NCBI GenBank assembly: GCA_022865625.1
Contig: JALHTB010000059.1
Span: 1-20,922, forward strand
From: Candidatus Bathyarchaeota archaeon
GTDB taxonomy: Archaea > Thermoproteota > Bathyarchaeia > 40CM-2-53-6 > FEN-987
Reading direction: 5' to 3'
Length of the DNA stretch: 20,922 bases
Below, piece after piece: positions 7,244 through 16,033 of the stretch (positions are counted from its first letter, which is position 1; each line of letters starts with the position of its first letter). Under the pieces are notes generated by a model. It ran no database searches, was not told where the DNA came from, and saw only the letters and a list, made by a program, of their open reading frames with translations. The position numbers and the translations under genes are program-made.

Positions 7244-8559
7244 GTAGCTTTTCTCTTCCGTGTCGTCTTCGTCGTTGCACGAGGCCTAGCCTTCTTTCTC
7301 TCAGCCTTCTCCGTCGTCGGCGGCAACTCGGCAGATGGCGGTTTCACACCAAGGTATTCCATTGCATCCTCGCTTACACCTAGCCATTCAACGAGTCTTG
7401 CTCCAGTGGCGGGGTTCTTGTCGAGAACGTACTTCACGTACGGGAGATATCGGGAAATGGCGCGTCTTGAAGAAATGTGACAACGTGCACCAATGCTTCT
7501 ACCCAACTCGGCCTCGATCGATCTTACCTTTCTCGTTCTTGATAGGAGCTGTATACGTTCCGGGAACTTCATCGGAACCCATGCAGGCTTTGTGAACTCC
7601 TTTGACATGGCAACTCCGGCTGTCTCCATCTCGATCTGATACGGAAGCAGTTCCCATATCCGATTGCGTTCTATCCTGGCTCGGTACAAGTCAGCGTCAG
7701 CCAAGGCAATCATGGCCTGACAGAGATCACGTGGATCATTCAGCTGTCTTGGCGCGTTCTCATAGACCCATTCGAAGAACATGTCCAAGTCGATGCCCGA
7801 CATGTCTGCTGCTCGTCGTGCCTGCAAGCAGGTGGGCGACGAGAAGACTGTCCGCAGAGCTTCGAAGATCGTCTCTTTTCGGTCACGGAATGCGAGCCAA
7901 GTCGTCTCGTCATACGTGAGTCTCTTGCGCCCTGAGGCTAAGGTCTGAAGGTCGTTCAGGATAGAGCGCATGTCTCCTTGATTTCTGTCGACGATCAATC
8001 TGAGCGCCTGCTCGTCGACTTCTATGCCCTCTGTTTGGCAGATCTTCTTCAGGTAAGGCAGAGTGTCTCTGAGGCCCAGTCTCTTGTACTCAATCATCGT
8101 AGTTGCGTTTCTGATCGGGCCGATCTTCGGGTCCCAAGGATCGTTCGCTGTCAATATTACTGGAACCTGAGTCTCCTGGACGAGTCTCACAATCGTATCG
8201 ACAGCCCCTCGATCCTCTCTCAGGTTGATGCCGTCGACCTCATCGATGAGTATCAGGCGGGCTCTTCCAAAGAGATCCGACTGTCTGGTCGCCGCTCCTA
8301 CTATTCGATCGAGGGCGTCTCTGTTTCTCTCGTCGCTAGCGTTTATCTCCACAAGATCGAGGCCGCGTTCTCTGGCCAAAGCTTCCACGGAGACTGTCTT
8401 ACCTGTTCCAGGTGGACCGTGAAGGAGCAGGGCCCTCTTCTTCGGAATCGCTTTGAACCATGCATCCAACCAATCTACGATCTGCTGGAGCGCAATCTTG
8501 TTTCCAGCTACGCCGGCGAGTTTCTTCGGCCTATACTTGACGGTCCAGGGAGGGTTCAT
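7240..8559 (-). CDS. rfcL: Replication factor C large subunit (clamp loader)
   Basis: 439 aa AAA+ subunit that, with RFC-S, opens the PCNA ring at primer ends. The N-terminus PWTVKYRPKKL is the RFC box; Walker A is HGPPGTGKT (47-55), Walker B LILIDEVDG, sensor 1 LTANDPWD and sensor 2 GDMRSILNDL. The C-terminal collar domain runs to about residue 400. The tail is then Lys/Arg-rich (KKARPRATTKTTRKRK) and contains no recognisable PIP box (Qxx(L/I)xxFF), which many archaeal RFC-L proteins have at the end. ATG 8559 lies nine bases after the rfcS stop, so both subunits come from one transcript. The 3' end shares CTAG with moaB. Confidence 0.95.
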   Translation of the reverse strand: MNPPWTVKYRPKKLAGVAGNKIALQQIVDWLDAWFKAIPKKRALLLHGPPGTGKTVSVEALARERGLDLVEINASDERNRDALDRIVGAATRQSDLFGRARLILIDEVDGINLREDRGAVDTIVRLVQETQVPVILTANDPWDPKIGPIRNATTMIEYKRLGLRDTLPYLKKICQTEGIEVDEQALRLIVDRNQGDMRSILNDLQTLASGRKRLTYDETTWLAFRDRKETIFEALRTVFSSPTCLQARRAADMSGIDLDMFFEWVYENAPRQLNDPRDLCQAMIALADADLYRARIERNRIWELLPYQIEMETAGVAMSKEFTKPAWVPMKFPERIQLLSRTRKVRSIEAELGRSIGARCHISSRRAISRYLPYVKYVLDKNPATGARLVEWLGVSEDAMEYLGVKPPSAELPPTTEKAERKKARPRATTKTTRKRKAT

Positions 8560-8568
8560 CCGGGCGGC

Positions 8569-9537
8569 TCAGCTCGATCGTTTCTGTGAACTGGTCAAGG
8601 CCAGTCGAGCTAAGAGTGAAGAGAGCTGTACCTCCTCGTCGGCACCTTGGACGAGTCTGAAATCTATCTCACCAGTTGCGTCTATGAGTTCGATCTTGTT
8701 CTTTTCGGGGATTGGCATACGAAGGATCTCCGAGTGAATCTGCTTCAAGATGTCTTTCCCGGAGAGTCCCTGCTGGAGCAGGAGTGACCGGAGTCTTTCT
8801 CGTGCCTTGATGAAGTCTCCTTTGGTTGCTATTTCGAGAAGTTCTTGAACATCTCCCGGCTTGGCTTTGCCGACTACTTCGTACACGACTTTCTCATCGA
8901 TGGATCTGCCAACCGAGGCGGCTCCTTGAAGCGTGTTGATGGCTTTTCGTAGATCTCCTTCAGATGCAGTGGCCAGTGCACGCAATCCTTGTTCCTCCAG
9001 GTGAACTTTCTCCTTTTCGGCAACCATCTTGATGTAGGCTGCGATGTCCTCTTCGCCAAGAGGGACGAACCTGAAGATTGCACATCTGGACTGGATAGGT
9101 TCGATTATCTTGCCGGAGTAGTTGCAGCTCATGACAAAGCGGCAAGTGTCTGCGTAGCGTTCCATCGTGCGTCTAAGGGCGTGTTGGGCGTCGGCCGTCA
9201 TGTTATCGGCCTCGTCGAGGACCAGGATCTTGAATGGAACCTCGCTGATAGTGGCGACTCTGGCAAACTCTTTGACTGTGGTCCTGATGACATCTATGCC
9301 TCGTGCATCGCTTGCGTTCAGCTCCATGAATGCATCCATGAATCTCTCCCCGAACAGGTCATGCGCCAAGCACAACGCAGCGGTAGTCTTTCCACTTCCA
9401 GGAGGCCCTGCAAAGAGACAGTGAGGCATCGTCTTCGTCTCAGCGAATCGTTTCAAGCGGCCGACCACTTCGACTTGGTTTCTCATCTCAGCAAGGGTTG
9501 TCGGCCGATACTTCTCCGACCACATCGCACTTTCCAT
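8569..9537 (-). CDS. rfcS: Replication factor C small subunit (clamp loader)
   Basis: About 322 aa AAA+ clamp-loader subunit, present in several copies per archaeal RFC complex. The RFC box WSEKYRP opens the protein; Walker A is AGPPGSGKT (43-51), Walker B LVLDEADN, and the SRC motif (arginine finger) lies in SCNYSGKIIEPIQSRCAIF. Sensor 2 is GDLRKAINTL. I chose ATG 9537, which has GGTG six bases upstream; TTG 9549 would add four residues and ATG 9525 (MWSEKYRP) would remove four. It is first in the leftward rfcS-rfcL pair and diverges from the GINS-mcm operon across a gap of about 130 bases. Confidence 0.95.
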   Translation of the reverse strand: MESAMWSEKYRPTTLAEMRNQVEVVGRLKRFAETKTMPHCLFAGPPGSGKTTAALCLAHDLFGERFMDAFMELNASDARGIDVIRTTVKEFARVATISEVPFKILVLDEADNMTADAQHALRRTMERYADTCRFVMSCNYSGKIIEPIQSRCAIFRFVPLGEEDIAAYIKMVAEKEKVHLEEQGLRALATASEGDLRKAINTLQGAASVGRSIDEKVVYEVVGKAKPGDVQELLEIATKGDFIKARERLRSLLLQQGLSGKDILKQIHSEILRMPIPEKNKIELIDATGEIDFRLVQGADEEVQLSSLLARLALTSSQKRSS

Positions 9538-9604
9538 ACGAAACACCAATCGTTCAACTCACTCAAGCGAATCTAGGGCAGATGCTTAGATGCGGGCTGA
9601 GACG

Positions 9605-9614
9605 CCTAAAAAAG
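9605..9614. promoter_or_regulatory. A/T-rich element between rfcS and the GINS gene
   Basis: CCTAAAAAAG is the only A/T-rich stretch in the divergent gap. Read on the - strand it is CTTTTTTAGG, about 70 bases before rfcS. On the + strand it lies about 55 bases before the GINS start. It could serve either direction or both. Confidence 0.35.
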
Positions 9615-9640
9615 CGATGGGATGGAGTCCGCCTGCTGAA

Positions 9641-9661
9641 ACGGGAATCATTTTCACCCGT
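9641..9661 (+). other. Small inverted repeat just before the GINS start
   Basis: ACGGG (9641-9645) pairs with CCCGT (9657-9661) around an 11-base A/T-rich loop, ending five bases before ATG 9667. A hairpin here could affect start choice. The evidence is only the repeat itself. Confidence 0.25.
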
Positions 9662-9666
9662 CTCTG

Positions 9667-10278
9667 ATGAGGAAGAACTTATGTGTCAAGCCCATTCTTC
9701 GCAGTGACGGAGACGGATTCTTGGGCGGATCGCCTTCGATAGCTGATGTCGACCTTGACTTCCAGAACCTACCGGTGAGAGTAGTTCTCACTCGCGAGAT
9801 TCCGTTCTCTCATCCCGCAACCGAGAGACTGCGGTCAGCTAGGATAGGTCAAGAAGTGGAAGTTCCATATTGGGTCGCTGATCAGTTGGTCGCGGCAGGC
9901 CTCGCCAAGTTTCGTGATGATGACGTTCTCGATCTTGCCAAGCTTTCGAAGACTCATTGGAAGGAGACGATGCCTTCATCAACCCAGCTTCCGTTGCTCC
10001 AAGCCACCTTCTACTGCATTCTCAGACGTTTTCTGGTGAGACTGAAGGCCGAGGGCAAGCACGATCCGTCCAAGCAGAGAGAGTGCGAGAAAGCTGAGAA
10101 CCTCTCTCGAGACGTGATAAACTGTAGACTCAGGAAGATTGCCTCTCTTGCGGCCGCACCTGGATCCCCTGGCGATCTTCTCAAAAGCATGACGCCTGAG
10201 GAACAGACTCTCTATAAGGAATTGGGAACTAGGATAAGTGAATGGAAGCAATCGATACTGGAAAGTGAATCTGATTGA
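9667..10278 (+). CDS. GINS-family replication protein, Gins23-like
   Basis: 203 aa component of the GINS complex, which binds MCM to form the archaeal CMG-type helicase. The small beta (B) domain comes first (about 35-95: VRVVLTREIP...GQEVEVPYWVADQLVAAGLAKF), and the helical A domain follows (about 105-200). B before A is the Gins23 arrangement, while Gins51 has A before B. The last four bases overlap the mcm start, the classic gins23-mcm pairing. ATG 9667 has no ribosome-binding site; TTG 9721, with GGAG nine bases upstream, is a plausible alternative that removes 18 poorly conserved residues. No gins51 or primase gene is in the window. Confidence 0.82.
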   Translation: MRKNLCVKPILRSDGDGFLGGSPSIADVDLDFQNLPVRVVLTREIPFSHPATERLRSARIGQEVEVPYWVADQLVAAGLAKFRDDDVLDLAKLSKTHWKETMPSSTQLPLLQATFYCILRRFLVRLKAEGKHDPSKQRECEKAENLSRDVINCRLRKIASLAAAPGSPGDLLKSMTPEEQTLYKELGTRISEWKQSILESESD

Positions 10279-12320
10279 CAGTTCTGACCGGGCCCGAGGA
10301 GAGGTTTCAGGAGTTCCTCAGCACACTTCAGACGGAGAAAGAGGAACACAAGTACAGGAAGAGGCTCGGTCAACTTTCTGGTTCGGGACAAAGGCACATA
10401 GTCGTAGACTTCGAGGATCTCATTTCCTTTGATTCTGAACTCGCCAAGTTGCTCATTGACAGGCCTGACGAGTATCTTCCGTACATTGAGCGTTCAGCAT
10501 GGGCACAGCTGAAGATCGAGGATCCCGAATACGCGGAGCTCACAAAGAGGGTGAGAGTGCGCTTCAGAAAGCTTCCCGAGCGTTATTCGCTTAGACGCAT
10601 TGGTGCAGAGCATCTGGGAAAGCTTCTGCTCCTTGACGGAATAATCGTCCGAGCGACCCCAGTCAAACCCCTCGTTACGAGAGCTGCGTTCCAATGCAGG
10701 AAGTGCAACTCCATAACCTACGTGGAACAAGTCGGCTTGCTGATGCGTGAGGCGAGCGTATGTGGACGTTGCCGCTCGGAGATCTTGGATTTCAGCGAGA
10801 AGCATTCCAGTTTCATAAACACCCAGGAATTCCGAATCCAGGAGAGACCTGAGGATCTGCCTCCTGGTCAGCTGCCCCGTGCTGTGGATGTGAAGCTCCA
10901 CGAGGATCTGGTCGACATTGCAAGGCCGGGCGATAGGGTCTCACTGACAGGAATCGTGCGCGCGCAGCAGGAAGTGCTTGGTCGCGGCACACGTCTTCGG
11001 ACCTTCGAACTCTTCCTCGACACGAACCATGTTGACGTGGCCGGAAAGGAAGCCGAGGTTGTGGAGATCACTGCAGAAGAAGAGAAGCAGATACTCGAGA
11101 TGGCAAAGGATCCATGGATACAGAGGAAGCTGTTATCCTCACTCGCGCCATCGATATACGGTTACGAGAACATCAAGGAAGCCATTCTCTACCTGCTCTT
11201 CGGAGCCGTTCCAAAGACACTCCCAGACGGAGTCACGATAAGAGGCGACATGAACGTCCTCCTCATCGGAGACCCCGGTACCGCAAAGAGTCAGCTCCTC
11301 AAATACGTCGCCCGCGTAGCCCCAAGGGGGCTCTACACCAGTGGAAGAGGTTCCACTGCAGCAGGTCTGACAGCCGCTGTCGTCCGCGAGAAATCGGGAG
11401 GCCTTGTCCTCGAGGCAGGCGCGTTGGTGCTCGCGGACAAGGGTGTCTGCTCGATAGACGAGATTGACAAGATGAGGCCGGACGATCGTGTCGCGATACA
11501 TGAAGCAATGGAGCAACAGACCGTCAGTATCGCAAAAGGTGGCATTGTAGCGACATTGAATGCGAGGGCATCGGTGCTCGCTGCCGCAAACCCGGCTCTG
11601 GGAAGATACGACGCATATAGGAACATCACCGAGAACATCAACTTGCCTGTCACAATTCTTTCTAGATTCGACTTGATCTTTGTCATGAGAGATGCTCCTG
11701 ACTCCGACTTGGATAGCAGGATGTCCGAGCACATTCTGACTTTGCACCGAACAGGAAGTACTCCCGAAGAGGTCCCGTTGACTCCGGGGATGTTTAGGAA
11801 GTACATCAGTTATGCCCGTCGCACAGACCCCATCCTCACGGAGGAGGCTTCGAACGAACTCAAGAACTTCTACCTGAAAATGCGTTCAACTTCTACAACC
11901 GCTGAATCGCCAATCGCCATTACGCCGCGGCAACTCGAAGCACTCGTTAGGCTGTCAGAGTGCCGTGCTCGCTCTTTTCTGAGGAAAGAGGTCACGGTGG
12001 AGGATACTGGCGCAATCATCAGACTGATGACGATCGCACTGCAAGATGTCGGAATCGACACGACGACAGGCAAGATGGACATCGACGTAATAATGACTGG
12101 AAAACCAAAGAGTCTACGTGACAGGATGCAGACGATCCTTAGCACGGTGGCCGTGCTTGAACGTGAGACCGGCAGTGTTCAGGAGTCGAAGCTCTTCGAA
12201 GAACTCTCAAAAACAGCGGCATTGCCTGAAGCTGAAGCAAGGACTCTTGTCAATCAGCTCACTAGGGATGGGATTCTGTATTCGCCGAAACCAGGTCATC
12301 TGAAGAGAACCGCTGCGTAA
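10275..12320 (+). CDS. mcm: Replicative helicase MCM
   Basis: 681 aa, full length for an archaeal MCM. The N-terminal domain carries a four-cysteine zinc site (Cys141, Cys144, Cys163, Cys166). The AAA+ core shows Walker A GDPGTAKS (332-339), Walker B CSIDEID (392-398), sensor 1 AAANP (437-441) and the arginine finger SRFD (463-466). A C-terminal winged helix occupies about the last 75 residues (QTILSTVAVLERETGSV onward). The start is TTG 10275, whose TTGA overlaps the GINS stop, so translation is likely coupled. It unwinds DNA at the fork together with GINS. No intein or internal break was seen. Confidence 0.97.
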   Translation: MTVLTGPEERFQEFLSTLQTEKEEHKYRKRLGQLSGSGQRHIVVDFEDLISFDSELAKLLIDRPDEYLPYIERSAWAQLKIEDPEYAELTKRVRVRFRKLPERYSLRRIGAEHLGKLLLLDGIIVRATPVKPLVTRAAFQCRKCNSITYVEQVGLLMREASVCGRCRSEILDFSEKHSSFINTQEFRIQERPEDLPPGQLPRAVDVKLHEDLVDIARPGDRVSLTGIVRAQQEVLGRGTRLRTFELFLDTNHVDVAGKEAEVVEITAEEEKQILEMAKDPWIQRKLLSSLAPSIYGYENIKEAILYLLFGAVPKTLPDGVTIRGDMNVLLIGDPGTAKSQLLKYVARVAPRGLYTSGRGSTAAGLTAAVVREKSGGLVLEAGALVLADKGVCSIDEIDKMRPDDRVAIHEAMEQQTVSIAKGGIVATLNARASVLAAANPALGRYDAYRNITENINLPVTILSRFDLIFVMRDAPDSDLDSRMSEHILTLHRTGSTPEEVPLTPGMFRKYISYARRTDPILTEEASNELKNFYLKMRSTSTTAESPIAITPRQLEALVRLSECRARSFLRKEVTVEDTGAIIRLMTIALQDVGIDTTTGKMDIDVIMTGKPKSLRDRMQTILSTVAVLERETGSVQESKLFEELSKTAALPEAEARTLVNQLTRDGILYSPKPGHLKRTAA

Positions 12321-12340
12321 CCCCAGGAAGCCCCCACGCA

Positions 12341-14581
12341 TTGAGAGTTGAAGATCTCCCGATCTCGGATCAGGTCAAACACATTCTCACCGAGAATGGA
12401 TATGATACTCTCTACCCACCACAGGCAGATGCCGTAGCCGCTGGCGCCTTGCTTGGCAAGAATGTCGTTCTTGCGAGTCCGACCGCCTCAGGAAAAACGC
12501 TCGTGGCCGAGCTTGCTGTCTTGAAGAAGGTTCTGGACGAACAGGCCAAGGCACTCTACCTGACTCCTCTCCGGGCGCTAGCCAGCGAGAAGTACGAGGA
12601 GTTCCGCAAGTACTCAAAACTCGAAAAGCAAGACGGACACAGAGTGCGAATAGCGATCACAAGCGGAGACTATGACCGCTCGGATGAGCACCTCGGAAGC
12701 TACGACATTGTGATCGCTACAAACGAGAAGGCGGATTCTCTTCTTCGCCACAGAGCGAAGTGGGTCTCCGACGTTGCACTAGTGGTGGCTGACGAAGTCC
12801 ATTTGCTCAACGAGGCGGACAGAGGTCCCACTCTCGAAGTCGTCATGACGCGATTGAGAAAGCTGAACCCGAAGATACAACTGCTCGCACTCAGTGCCAC
12901 TGTAAGAAACGCAGCCGAAGTCGCAGACTGGATCGGGGCATCTGCGGTCACGACTGAGTGGAGACCGGTTCCCCTCAAGGAGGGCGTATACTGTGAGAAT
13001 GAGATCCATTTCAGGGATGGATCCTCAAAGACGATCCAGCCCATCACCGGAAACCCGATCATGGACATGCCTCTGCAGACAATCAAGGAAGGCGGCCAAG
13101 CACTCCTATTCACAGAAACCCGGAGATCAGCAGTCGAGACTGGAAGAAGAGCAGCTGCGATTCTCAGTAGAGTGGCTTCGCCCTCGGAGAAACGCTCCTG
13201 TGGCCTTTTGGCGCAGAGGATTAGAACAAGTGGGGAAAAGACGCGACTCAGCGAGATGCTTGCGGACCAAGTCGCTCACGGAGCTGGTTTTCACCATGCG
13301 GGCCTCCACAACGCGCACAGGAAGATTGTCGAAGATGCGTTTAGGGAAGGCAAGATCAAGATTCTCGCGGCCACGCCGACACTGGCTGCCGGAGTCAACT
13401 TGCCGGCACGCTTGGTTGTGATCACCAGCCACGAGCGATACGAGGCTGGATATGGGAGATACCCAATCTCGGTTCTGGAGTACAAACAGTTCTGTGGTCG
13501 AGCGGGGCGTCCCAAATACGACGAATATGGGGAAGCCGTGCTCATCGCTCGAACCGAGGACGAACGAGAAGCCCTTTTCGAGAACTATGTAGTCGCTGAA
13601 CCTGAGCGCCTTTGGTCAAAGCTCGGGGTCGAGAAGGTTCTGCGGCCACATGTTCTGTCGACAATCGCGACTGGCTTTGCGCATACTGAAGAAGGGCTCC
13701 GCGACTTCTTCTCAAGCACTTTCTACGCGTACCAGTACGGTCCAAGAGCGATTGGTTCACGCATGGGCGACATACTGGCGTATCTCGCAAAGGAAGAAAT
13801 GATCGAATATGACCGCCACGAATTGAGGGCAACAAGATTTGGGCAGAGGGTCTCGGAACTCTATATCGATCCAGTCTCTGCCGTCATAATCAAGGATGGA
13901 CTCTACAGAAGAGCCGCGGACCTCACGGACTTCAGTTTCCTGCACCTCATCGCACGAACCCCTGACATTGCACCGAGGATCTACCCAAGACGTGGTGAAG
14001 ATGAGAAGCTCGCCGCTATGGCAGCTGAGAGGGCAGAACAGTTCATGTGTGAGACCCCGGATGAGATCGCAGGTTCGTTCGATCCGGGCTATGAGGATTT
14101 CTTGGCAGAAGTGAAGACCGCCGCTGTTCTTCTCGATTGGATCCAAGAAACGTCAGAAGACGCAATACTGAACACACACAGGGTCGAACCGGGCGACGTG
14201 ATGAGACTAGTGCAGATCTCTAATTGGCTCCTATACTCCGCCTATGAGCTTGCTGAGCTGTTCGGACACAAAGACCTCCGCAAGCCTCTCGGCCAATTGA
14301 GGCTGAGAGTCGAGAAGGGAGCCATGGCGGACCTGATACCGCTTCTAAGTCTGCAGGGAGTGGGCAGAGCAAGGGCTCGTGCCTTGCACAACGCGGGATT
14401 CAAGACAATAGAAGACATACGGAAAGCGTCCCCTTCGGATCTGACTGCGATCCCACTCATCGGAACCAAGTTGGCGAAGAAGATCATGGAACAGGCAGGT
14501 GGGCTCATCAAGTCTGAGGAATGGGAGGAGCTCAGCTCAACGCGTGAAGAAACTGAACAGAGCCTTCTGACGGAATACTAG
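12341..14581 (+). CDS. hel308: Hel308-type superfamily 2 DNA helicase
   Basis: 746 aa 3'-5' helicase of the Hel308/HelQ family, which acts on stalled replication forks. Motif I is SPTASGKT (46-53), motif II DEVH (152-155), motif III SAT, and motif VI QFCGRAGRP. A winged helix and ratchet domain follow, then a helix-hairpin-helix (LIPLLSLQGVGRARARAL) near the C-terminus. The start is TTG 12341, eleven bases after AGGAAG; the gap to mcm is 20 bases, so the gene is very probably third in the GINS-mcm operon. The 3' end faces purB with nine bases between the stop codons. Cotranscription with mcm fits a fork-associated role. Confidence 0.95.
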   Translation: MRVEDLPISDQVKHILTENGYDTLYPPQADAVAAGALLGKNVVLASPTASGKTLVAELAVLKKVLDEQAKALYLTPLRALASEKYEEFRKYSKLEKQDGHRVRIAITSGDYDRSDEHLGSYDIVIATNEKADSLLRHRAKWVSDVALVVADEVHLLNEADRGPTLEVVMTRLRKLNPKIQLLALSATVRNAAEVADWIGASAVTTEWRPVPLKEGVYCENEIHFRDGSSKTIQPITGNPIMDMPLQTIKEGGQALLFTETRRSAVETGRRAAAILSRVASPSEKRSCGLLAQRIRTSGEKTRLSEMLADQVAHGAGFHHAGLHNAHRKIVEDAFREGKIKILAATPTLAAGVNLPARLVVITSHERYEAGYGRYPISVLEYKQFCGRAGRPKYDEYGEAVLIARTEDEREALFENYVVAEPERLWSKLGVEKVLRPHVLSTIATGFAHTEEGLRDFFSSTFYAYQYGPRAIGSRMGDILAYLAKEEMIEYDRHELRATRFGQRVSELYIDPVSAVIIKDGLYRRAADLTDFSFLHLIARTPDIAPRIYPRRGEDEKLAAMAAERAEQFMCETPDEIAGSFDPGYEDFLAEVKTAAVLLDWIQETSEDAILNTHRVEPGDVMRLVQISNWLLYSAYELAELFGHKDLRKPLGQLRLRVEKGAMADLIPLLSLQGVGRARARALHNAGFKTIEDIRKASPSDLTAIPLIGTKLAKKIMEQAGGLIKSEEWEELSSTREETEQSLLTEY

Positions 14582-14590
14582 AGAATCGAG

Positions 14591-15961
14591 CTAGGAAGTC
14601 AGCCCTCTCATGCGCCGTTCCTGCTTAGTGTTCTCGATCGCTAGGTGAATCAGGTCCCTAGTCTTTCCCAAGTAGTTACGTGGGTCGAAAACCGATTCTA
14701 GATCACTATCTGACAGCCGCTTGGTGATCTCTGTGTTCCCCCGAGCGAGAGCCCTGAACTGCTTCTTGCGAGTAGTACTCTCAATGGCGATTGATCTGAC
14801 CAACTTGAACGCCTTGGGCCTCTCCATCCCTTTGCTGACGAGCGCAGTCACGAGTGCCTCAGACAACTCCCTGCCTCCCGTGAGGTCAAGATTACCCGCC
14901 ATTCGGTCGGCAGAAACGACAAGATCCGACAGGACTCGATTGATGCTCACAAGCATGTGGTCGGTGAGTATGAATGCCTCCGGGATTGTGAAACGCTCTG
15001 ACGCGGACTGGGTTAGGTCTCGTTCGTGCCACGTTACTACTGACTCGAGGGAAGGTTGGACAAGGCTGCGCACGATCTTGGCGAGACTGGAGACATTCTC
15101 TGATGTCCGCGGATTCATCTTGTGGGGCATCGCGGAGCTGCCGATCTGAGTCTTGAGATCGAATGGTTCTCGCACCTCATCGATCTCCGTACGTTGCAGG
15201 TTCCGGATTTCAGTTGAGAACTTGTCGATCGAACTCGCGAGGTTCGCCAAATCACAGACGAGCTCAGCGTATCTATCACGCTGGACTATCTGAGTCGTCA
15301 CTTCAGCACTTCCGAGTCCTAGGTCCTTCATCACAAGACCTTGGATCTCGAGCGCACGATTTCCCAAGCCTGCCATAGTGCCCACTGCTCCTGTCAGCTT
15401 CCCTACCACAACACGAGGAGTACATTCGCGTAGCCGCGAGATGTGTCTCGAGATCTCTCGTAACCAAACCGCGAATTTGAGACCGAGAGTGATAGGCAGT
15501 GCGTGCTGACCGTGAGTTCTGCCAACACAGGCAGTCTCCGAATACTTCTGTGCTTGTATGAGAAGTGTGTGCTCAAGCTGGTCCAGTCGTTTCGTCATCA
15601 GCTGCAGAGCGTCTTTCGCCTGAAGTGCTGTCGCTGTGTCCAATATGTCGCTTGAAGTCACGCCTAGGTGCACGAATCGTCCGCTCTTTCCGCAAGCTTC
15701 CGACAAGGCTTCGACAATGGCGGCTGTCTCGTGCCTCGTCTTGGCTTCGATCTGTCTTACCCGATCAAGCCGAACACTCTTGGTGGACGCCTTCTTCGAG
15801 ATGTTTGCAGCGTCCTTTGCGGGTATATCCCCTACCTTTGCCTGTGCTCGTGCAAGAGCGGCCTCAACATCGAGCATGCACTGTAGTCTATTCTCCTCGT
15901 CGAAGATGCGCCTCATCTCAGGCGAACCGTAGCGGCCAGAGTCGATAGGCAGAATCGTCAC
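14591..15961 (-). CDS. purB: Adenylosuccinate lyase
   Basis: Cleaves adenylosuccinate to AMP, and SAICAR to AICAR, in purine synthesis. 456 aa from GTG 15961, chosen because GGTG lies four to five bases upstream and the protein then begins TILPIDSGRYGSPEMRRIF, as archaeal homologues do; a longer frame to 15997 runs into the promoter. The family signature GSSAMPHKMNP is at 274-284 (flexible loop with the catalytic Ser), and GRTHGQHALP (147-156) carries catalytic His residues. It converges on hel308 and diverges from the asparagine-synthetase-like gene. Apart from this no other purine gene is present. Confidence 0.95.
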   Translation of the reverse strand: MTILPIDSGRYGSPEMRRIFDEENRLQCMLDVEAALARAQAKVGDIPAKDAANISKKASTKSVRLDRVRQIEAKTRHETAAIVEALSEACGKSGRFVHLGVTSSDILDTATALQAKDALQLMTKRLDQLEHTLLIQAQKYSETACVGRTHGQHALPITLGLKFAVWLREISRHISRLRECTPRVVVGKLTGAVGTMAGLGNRALEIQGLVMKDLGLGSAEVTTQIVQRDRYAELVCDLANLASSIDKFSTEIRNLQRTEIDEVREPFDLKTQIGSSAMPHKMNPRTSENVSSLAKIVRSLVQPSLESVVTWHERDLTQSASERFTIPEAFILTDHMLVSINRVLSDLVVSADRMAGNLDLTGGRELSEALVTALVSKGMERPKAFKLVRSIAIESTTRKKQFRALARGNTEITKRLSDSDLESVFDPRNYLGKTRDLIHLAIENTKQERRMRGLTS

Positions 15962-16001
15962 TGAACACCTTCTTGGGGACAGACATATCAAAACCATGTA
16001 G

Positions 16002-16009
16002 GTATAAAG
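16002..16009. promoter_or_regulatory. Shared TATA element between purB and the AsnB-like gene
   Basis: GTATAAAG on the + strand reads CTTTATAC on the - strand, a good archaeal TATA in both directions. It lies about 30 bases before TTG 16034 (almost no leader) and about 45 bases before GTG 15961 (short leader holding the ribosome-binding site). No other TATA-like sequence lies in this 72-base gap. Confidence 0.65.
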
Positions 16010-16033
16010 GCCCTGCCAACGCGAGGCCGGCCA

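Noticed and set aside
9663..9745. TGATGAG followed later by CTGA, possible box C/D RNA
   Set aside because: Spacing is too long, no terminal stem or D'/C' pair, and the region lies within the GINS coding sequence.
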